A stretch of DNA of 10,497 nucleotides, taken from the NCBI GenBank assembly GCA_002887195.1, contig PJAB01002103.1:1-10497 (forward strand), written 5' to 3'. The position numbers and the translations under genes are program-made. The DNA is from Chrysochromulina parva. Its lineage: Eukaryota; Haptophyta; Prymnesiales; Chrysochromulinaceae. The notes below the pieces were generated by a model that saw only the letters and a list, made by a program, of their open reading frames with translations, did no database searches and was not told the DNA's origin. Of the stretch, positions 6,492-10,497 are shown one piece after another. Every line of letters begins with the position of its first letter. Positions within the stretch are counted from its first letter, which is position 1.

Positions 6492-9400
6492 ATGAGCCGT
6501 CCGAACCCGCTTGATCAAGCGGTCCTTGAGACGGTCTCCACATTCGTGTCAGAGGCAGTTGCTTCCGCGCTGAATGATAAAGAGACAGCTGGAACGTATC
6601 CCACGACACTGCACGTTGAGGAAGGTGCTGCGCTACTGACGCAGGCCACCTCCGTCGCAGAAAGCACTGCTGCCTCGCCGTGTACAGCCTCCGCTGCACA
6701 GTCGCTCAGCCCAGCGCGACCAAATACACGCGGCACCGCAGCACGGCCTCCAGCATCGCAGCAGCCCTCAGCCGCAGCGCCAGATGTTGCTGCATTGCAT
6801 GCTTCTTCGCCGTCGCCAGCACCAGCACCGACCGCAACCGTAAGTGCTTCGGCGCCTTTGGCGCCAGCACTGACTGCATCGGAAAGTACATCGGCGCCGA
6901 TGGCAGCGCCGATGGCAGCGCCGATGGCAGCGCCGATGGCAGCGCCGGTGACAGCGCCGATGGCAGCACCTGCGGGAGCACCTCGAGAGGCGTCGTCCGC
7001 AGCAGCAGCAGCAGCAGTCGCTCCTGGAAACAAGGGCAGCACGGCGATGCAGGACGCACATGTCAAGGGCAGCAGCGGCATGAGAGGCAGCCGCGCAGGT
7101 GCTGCCGCCTCAAGCACGCCGGCGAGTGCGCGCGTTCGCTCGTCGCCGCCCTTGCCAGCAGTGCGTGGCGGCAGCTTCACCACCGGCAGTAACGGCGGTG
7201 GCACCATTGGCAGCAGCAGAGGCATCAGCAGAGGCATCAGCAGTGGCATCAGGAACCTTGGAGGTCGGGGCGGTGGCAGCAGGGCGGACGCAGCAGGGCA
7301 AGTTGCTGCAAGGGAGGCGGCGCGCCTCGCAACCCGCAATGCCGCGGCCACCAAGGTGGCCTCGATTGAGCGCGGCCGCCAGGACCGGCGGATGGTGAGC
7401 GAGCTGCGAAAGGCCTCTGCAGAGGCAGCGTCGGCGGCCGTGGCGGCCGCGCAGGCGGCGGGCGTTCTTGCGGCTATCGCAAAGGCGGCGGCAGAGGCGG
7501 CGGCAGCGGATGCGCCGGCTAAAATGCCATCCGCGATAGGGAGCCGTCGCCATAGTAGTCCGGGCGGGAGAGGCGGCTGCGGCGGTAAACTCGGTGCAGA
7601 CGGTAGCGGCAAAGGCGGCGGTGCAGGCGGCGGTACCGGCAGAGGCCTTGTGTTGAGCCGAGGCGTTCATCCCAGCACGAGCCCAGCAGCCGAGGGCGAC
7701 AAAGGCGGCGGTGGCGTGAGCGTGGGCGCGGAGGCGCAGCCCTCGACGGCACGTGGGGGGAGTACACGCGGGAGTACACGCGGGAGTACACGCAGCGATG
7801 CACGCAGCGATGGTAACCGCGCTGAGCCTCTTCTCTCGTCGCAACAGCTCAAGGCCGGAAATAACGGTTCTGGTGCGTGTCCAAGCACTGTCAGTGCTCA
7901 GGTGCGCCCCGGCACCGCCGCCGAGCACGCTAGCCTCGCCACCCTCGTGTCGACCGACCCGACCGAGGTGGATGTGCCTCTGGTGGTGCATCCCATGGCC
8001 CAAGAGCATCGCAAGCTGGCTGGTGGCAGCGTGAGCGCAGTTGGCTCCTCCGCGATCGGCTGGATCGTTCACGGCGGCGGCGGCCGCCGCTGCCGCCCCG
8101 CCTCGCGCGTCGTGTTCAACTCTGCGGGCTTCGCGGCCTCTCGCTCAACGGATGCCTCGACGCACTACTGCCCTGTGTGCCACCTGCTCTTACCCTTCGA
8201 CGCGCTGCGAGGCCTGGGCTCGGTGGTCTGGGACGGCACTGTCGCCTTCGTGCAGAGTGCGACGCCGCCCTCGCCGCCACGGCCTGAGGCCCTCGCACGC
8301 CACCAGAGTCTCAAGGAGAAGAGAGCCGCGCGTCAGGCTGAGGAGAGCCGAGCGACATTGGAGAAGCATGCGGCCGCCACGAGGGCCGAAGACGAACGGC
8401 GGAGCGCCGCGAGGGCGGACGCCGAAAAGGCGGAGAGAGCTGCGGCGATGAAGGCCGCCGAAGAAGAACGAACATCCCAAGAGGTGCAGCTCAAGCTTCG
8501 AGAGGCACTGAGCGCCAACCGCGTGCGCGTGCTCGACTTATTTCGTCAGAGTACCGTCGACGCCGAGGGCAATTTGCTGGGTGACGGCAAGGTGCGGGCG
8601 GCCGAACTACGCAAGGTCCTGGCCATCCTCGGCCACGCCGATGTGCGGACTGAGGACGTCGACCGCCTCTTCGCGACGATGGACCGCCACAAGAACGGCA
8701 CGCTCGAGTACAGGGAGATCGACCGAGTGCTCGCCCAAGCTCCTCGCGGGCGCTCGAGCTCGCCGAGATCCGATCTGAAGATGGGAGATCGCTCGAGCTC
8801 GCCGAGCTTGGAGGGGGGTGGCCCGCCCGGTGCAGTGCCCGAGGGGGGTGGGGCCGGCGCACTGAGGGCCTCGGGGGTCTCGAGTGGTGCTCGAGCAGGG
8901 GTGGGGGTGGGGGTGGGGTCGAGGGCCTCGGGGGTCTCGAGTGGTGCTCGAGCAGATGGCCATCTTCGGCCGCCGACCTCGCCCACGAGCGTAGGCGTGC
9001 GCGACAGCCGCTCGCTGCGGATGCGCTTGCTGGCCAAGGCAGAGGCCAAGGCCCACGCGAAGGCACAAGTAGACGAGGAGGTACCGGCGGCGGAGGCCCC
9101 CGCGGCGGCTGTGCCCAAGGTGGCAGCGCCTGAGGTTGCAGCTCCCGAGGCGGCCGCCGTGCCTTTCGTCAGTGCCGAAGAAGCGCATCTCGCTCGCCTG
9201 GTTCAGATCGCGCGAGATGCACATCATGCCGCTGAGACTCATCAGGAGACGTCGGAGGATGCGGTACTCCAAAAGGCTGAGCGCCGGCGCAAGGCGCGTG
9301 AGGCCGCCGCGCTCATGCTGTTTTCCCAGCCGCCCTCACGGAGCATCACGCCGAGCGCGACGCCATCGGCGACACCGCGAGCCGCCAGTTCCGTCAGTTC

Positions 9401-10497
9401 CGTCACCCCACGTGTCACATCGAGCTCCGTCACCCCTCGCCAGCATTCCTCTACCAGTACGCCGCGCCGTCGCGAGCATAGCCGAGCGCCCCCGTCTGCG
9501 CAGCCGGACGCTCAGGACGACGCTCCCGCCTGCCCTGCCGCTACCAGCCGCCCTGCCACCAGCGCTTCGGGCGGGGCGGCCAGCACGGCAGCTGTCGGCG
9601 CTGCTGCCGTCGCTGCTGCAGTGGCCGCCAGTGCTCCGTCCCAAATTAGGAACGCCAGTGCTCCGCCCCTAATTAGGAACGCCAGTGCTTCGCCCCCCCT
9701 GGCCGGTGCCGCTGTCGCGGCAGCTCCTCGGGTGCCGCAGCTGCCTTCTGAGATGGGCGCCGGGGGTGGCTCAGCGACTGCGTCGAGGAAGAGCTCGCCT
9801 CTGAAGATGCACCGACCACCGCTGGTAGCCAAGCCTGCCGCGTCGTCCTCTGCGAACGGCGCCACGGTCGTCTCCTCAGCCACTGCCCCCCCCAAATCAG
9901 CCGAGGTCTCGAGCTGTGCAATCAGCGCTGGCAAGGCTGGAGTCATTCACGCCGCGGATCACGAGGCGATGACGACCCGAGCGCTTCCGCCGCTTCCACT
10001 GCCGCCAGCTGCACCGTACGAACCGATGCTTCCCTCCGAGGCTCCGCCGTCACTGCCACATCTGGTCGCAGCCGGAGCCTGCGGAGGGGCTTCCTCCTCG
10101 CGATCGTCACGCCAACGTCGCGCAAGCCCCACAGATCGCGTCACCTCACCCAATCGTACAGCAGCCGCGGCATCGTCCCCGGCTGAAGTGGCAAGCGCGC
10201 CTGTCTCAAAATCGGAACTCGCCGCGTCCGCCGCACCGCCTCTCCACCCCCCTACCCCTCACGCCGCACCGCCTACCCTTCCTTCGGCTCCGGCTATCCA
10301 GCCGTTGGGCAGCGCGCGCGTCGGCACGCCGCTGGGCAGTGCGCGCGTCGGCACACCGCTCCAGAGCGCGCGCGTCAGCACGCCGCTGCAGAGCGCCCGC
10401 ATCGGCACGCCGCTGCAGAGCGCCCGCATCGGCACGCCGCTGCAGAGCGCCCGCATCGGCACGCCGCTGCAGAGCGCCCGCATCGGCACGCCGCTGC
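6492..10497 (+). CDS. Large low-complexity EF-hand protein, 3' end beyond the window
   Basis: The frame is open for 1335 codons from the first ATG to the right edge, so the protein is incomplete. Residues 1-260 are Ala/Ser/Pro/Gly-rich with APMA repeats. Residues about 265-345 are an Ala-rich helix with charged spacing. A Gly/Ser-rich stretch follows. A small folded-looking patch carries Cys534 and a CPVC knuckle at 560-563. Residues about 606-680 are a highly charged coiled coil. An EF-hand pair follows: loop one at 690-705 is lengthened (Asp690 to Glu705), loop two at 731-742 (DRHKNGTLEYRE) is nearly canonical but has His at position 3. A third helix lies at about 895-945. The rest is Ser/Thr/Pro-rich with many TP sites, ending in PLQSARIGT repeats. 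It probably binds calcium as a scaffold or cytoskeletal protein; function is not recognised. A GTAAGT at 6840 could be a splice donor, but no intron is needed. Confidence 0.8.
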   Translation, partial: MSRPNPLDQAVLETVSTFVSEAVASALNDKETAGTYPTTLHVEEGAALLTQATSVAESTAASPCTASAAQSLSPARPNTRGTAARPPASQQPSAAAPDVAALHASSPSPAPAPTATVSASAPLAPALTASESTSAPMAAPMAAPMAAPMAAPVTAPMAAPAGAPREASSAAAAAAVAPGNKGSTAMQDAHVKGSSGMRGSRAGAAASSTPASARVRSSPPLPAVRGGSFTTGSNGGGTIGSSRGISRGISSGIRNLGGRGGGSRADAAGQVAAREAARLATRNAAATKVASIERGRQDRRMVSELRKASAEAASAAVAAAQAAGVLAAIAKAAAEAAAADAPAKMPSAIGSRRHSSPGGRGGCGGKLGADGSGKGGGAGGGTGRGLVLSRGVHPSTSPAAEGDKGGGGVSVGAEAQPSTARGGSTRGSTRGSTRSDARSDGNRAEPLLSSQQLKAGNNGSGACPSTVSAQVRPGTAAEHASLATLVSTDPTEVDVPLVVHPMAQEHRKLAGGSVSAVGSSAIGWIVHGGGGRRCRPASRVVFNSAGFAASRSTDASTHYCPVCHLLLPFDALRGLGSVVWDGTVAFVQSATPPSPPRPEALARHQSLKEKRAARQAEESRATLEKHAAATRAEDERRSAARADAEKAERAAAMKAAEEERTSQEVQLKLREALSANRVRVLDLFRQSTVDAEGNLLGDGKVRAAELRKVLAILGHADVRTEDVDRLFATMDRHKNGTLEYREIDRVLAQAPRGRSSSPRSDLKMGDRSSSPSLEGGGPPGAVPEGGGAGALRASGVSSGARAGVGVGVGSRASGVSSGARADGHLRPPTSPTSVGVRDSRSLRMRLLAKAEAKAHAKAQVDEEVPAAEAPAAAVPKVAAPEVAAPEAAAVPFVSAEEAHLARLVQIARDAHHAAETHQETSEDAVLQKAERRRKAREAAALMLFSQPPSRSITPSATPSATPRAASSVSSVTPRVTSSSVTPRQHSSTSTPRRREHSRAPPSAQPDAQDDAPACPAATSRPATSASGGAASTAAVGAAAVAAAVAASAPSQIRNASAPPLIRNASASPPLAGAAVAAAPRVPQLPSEMGAGGGSATASRKSSPLKMHRPPLVAKPAASSSANGATVVSSATAPPKSAEVSSCAISAGKAGVIHAADHEAMTTRALPPLPLPPAAPYEPMLPSEAPPSLPHLVAAGACGGASSSRSSRQRRASPTDRVTSPNRTAAAASSPAEVASAPVSKSELAASAAPPLHPPTPHAAPPTLPSAPAIQPLGSARVGTPLGSARVGTPLQSARVSTPLQSARIGTPLQSARIGTPLQSARIGTPLQSARIGTPL
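6894..6971 (+). repeat. 12-bp tandem repeat encoding APMA
   Basis: GCGCCGATGGCA is repeated about six and a half times, with one copy altered to GTGACA (6948-6953). It encodes Ala-Pro-Met-Ala units in the N-terminal disordered part of the EF-hand protein. The near identity of units points to recent in-frame slippage. Confidence 0.9.
7215..7250 (+). repeat. 12-bp tandem repeat encoding SRGI
   Basis: Three units of AGCAGAGGCATC (the third with AGT for AGA) encode Ser-Arg-Gly-Ile in the Gly/Ser-rich part of the EF-hand protein. Confidence 0.8.
7758..7793 (+). repeat. 12-bp tandem repeat encoding GSTR
   Basis: Three perfect copies of GGGAGTACACGC encode Gly-Ser-Thr-Arg and are followed by two AGCGAT (Ser-Asp) units separated by GCACGC. 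All stay in frame in the EF-hand gene. Confidence 0.9.
8751..8806 (+). repeat. 17-bp direct repeat encoding RSSSP
   Basis: CGCTCGAGCTCGCCGAG occurs at 8751-8767 and 8790-8806, 39 bases apart, just after the second EF-hand. Each copy encodes Arg-Ser-Ser-Ser-Pro, a likely phosphorylation-type motif. Confidence 0.85.
8864..8955 (+). repeat. 35-bp direct repeat flanking a G-quadruplex motif
   Basis: An identical 35-bp segment lies at 8864-8898 and 8921-8955 (57-bp period), encoding RASGVSSGARA twice. Each copy contains CTCGAG-TGGTG-CTCGAG, a potential hairpin. Between them, 8898-8918 has four G runs (4, 5, 5, 4) separated by single T bases, encoding Gly-Val repeats; this is a textbook parallel G-quadruplex pattern on the coding strand. 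Confidence 0.9.
9627..9689 (+). repeat. 27-bp repeat encoding ASAPxxIRN
   Basis: Two full 27-bp units (9627-9653 and 9654-9680) and a partial third encode nine-residue units ASAPSQIRN, ASAPPLIRN and ASAS. The ATTAGGAAC core (9645 and 9672) is AT-rich against a GC-rich background. Confidence 0.8.
10302..10497 (+). repeat. 27-bp tandem array encoding PLQSARIGT, running off the right edge
   Basis: Seven full units start at 10302, 10329, 10356, 10383, 10410, 10437 and 10464, with a partial unit from 10491. The first three vary (GGC/CAG, GCG/GCC, GTC/ATC, AGC/GGC), while the four from 10383 are identical. They encode PL(G/Q)SAR(V/I)(G/S)T, each placing a Thr-Pro site across the unit boundary. The array probably continues past the window. 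Confidence 0.95.

Noticed and set aside
6840..6845. GTAAGT, a possible 5' splice donor in the EF-hand gene
   Set aside because: The frame stays open on both sides with no composition change, so no intron is required; only transcript data could support one.
6515..7612. Long minus-strand open frame (365 codons), Ala/Pro/Leu-rich
   Set aside because: It mirrors GCN and GGC triplet repeats of the plus-strand gene, has no domain, and lies within the longer plus-strand frame that carries the EF-hands.
7110..8072. Minus-strand open frame of 320 codons
   Set aside because: Its Arg/Ala/Cys-rich composition with no recognisable motif is as expected for an antisense shadow of GC-rich coding DNA.
8864..10497. 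Direct repeats considered as a CRISPR array
   Set aside because: The repeats are contiguous or irregular, in frame with a protein, and have no unique spacers of constant length.

Overview
The window looks like nuclear DNA of a GC-rich, intron-poor unicellular eukaryote. A microalga such as a haptophyte is my best guess, but only from general character: long uninterrupted Ala/Ser/Pro-rich frames, many short tandem repeats, and eukaryotic families (Ctr copper transporter, TLC domain, CREST-type 7-TM protein, EF-hands). No rRNA, tRNA, CRISPR array or transposase is visible. There are no Shine-Dalgarno or operon signs, and two of the five genes start behind eukaryote-like short promoters with a purine at -3.

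Layout, left to right. (1) 1-133: upstream DNA with repeated GATCCACGA words and a perfect inverted repeat. (2) 134-2602 (+): a four-part protein made of a signal/anchor segment, a probable Fe(II)/2-oxoglutarate oxygenase domain, a Cys-rich linker plus Ctr-type copper channel, and a C-terminal heavy-metal-associated (HMA) domain. (3) 2603-3633: about 1 kb with no convincing gene, containing an 80-bp TGCG microsatellite. (4) 3634-4425 (-): a TLC-domain membrane protein. (5) 4591-5535 (-): a seven-helix protein with the Ser/His/Asp/HxxxH signature of the CREST hydrolase superfamily (alkaline ceramidase, PAQR, Per1). (6) 5536-5608: a short divergent promoter with a 13-bp tandem repeat carrying ACGTCA. 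(7) 5609-6307 (+): a membrane-anchored, single-domain retropepsin-like aspartic protease. (8) 6492 to the right edge (+): an open frame of more than 1335 codons, low-complexity with alpha-helical blocks and an EF-hand pair, ending in a 27-bp repeat array that continues beyond the window.

The copper gene is the most unusual item. Ctr proteins have an outside N-terminus and a cytosolic C-terminus, so the fusion would put an oxygenase-like domain on the copper-donor side and a copper-chaperone-like domain on the receiving side of one channel. The TLC and CREST genes are adjacent on the same strand. Both superfamilies include ceramide enzymes (ceramide synthase and alkaline ceramidase), so a shared role in membrane lipid metabolism is possible but not shown. 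The protease gene is divergent from the CREST gene and may share its promoter. I see no functional link between the large EF-hand protein and its neighbours.
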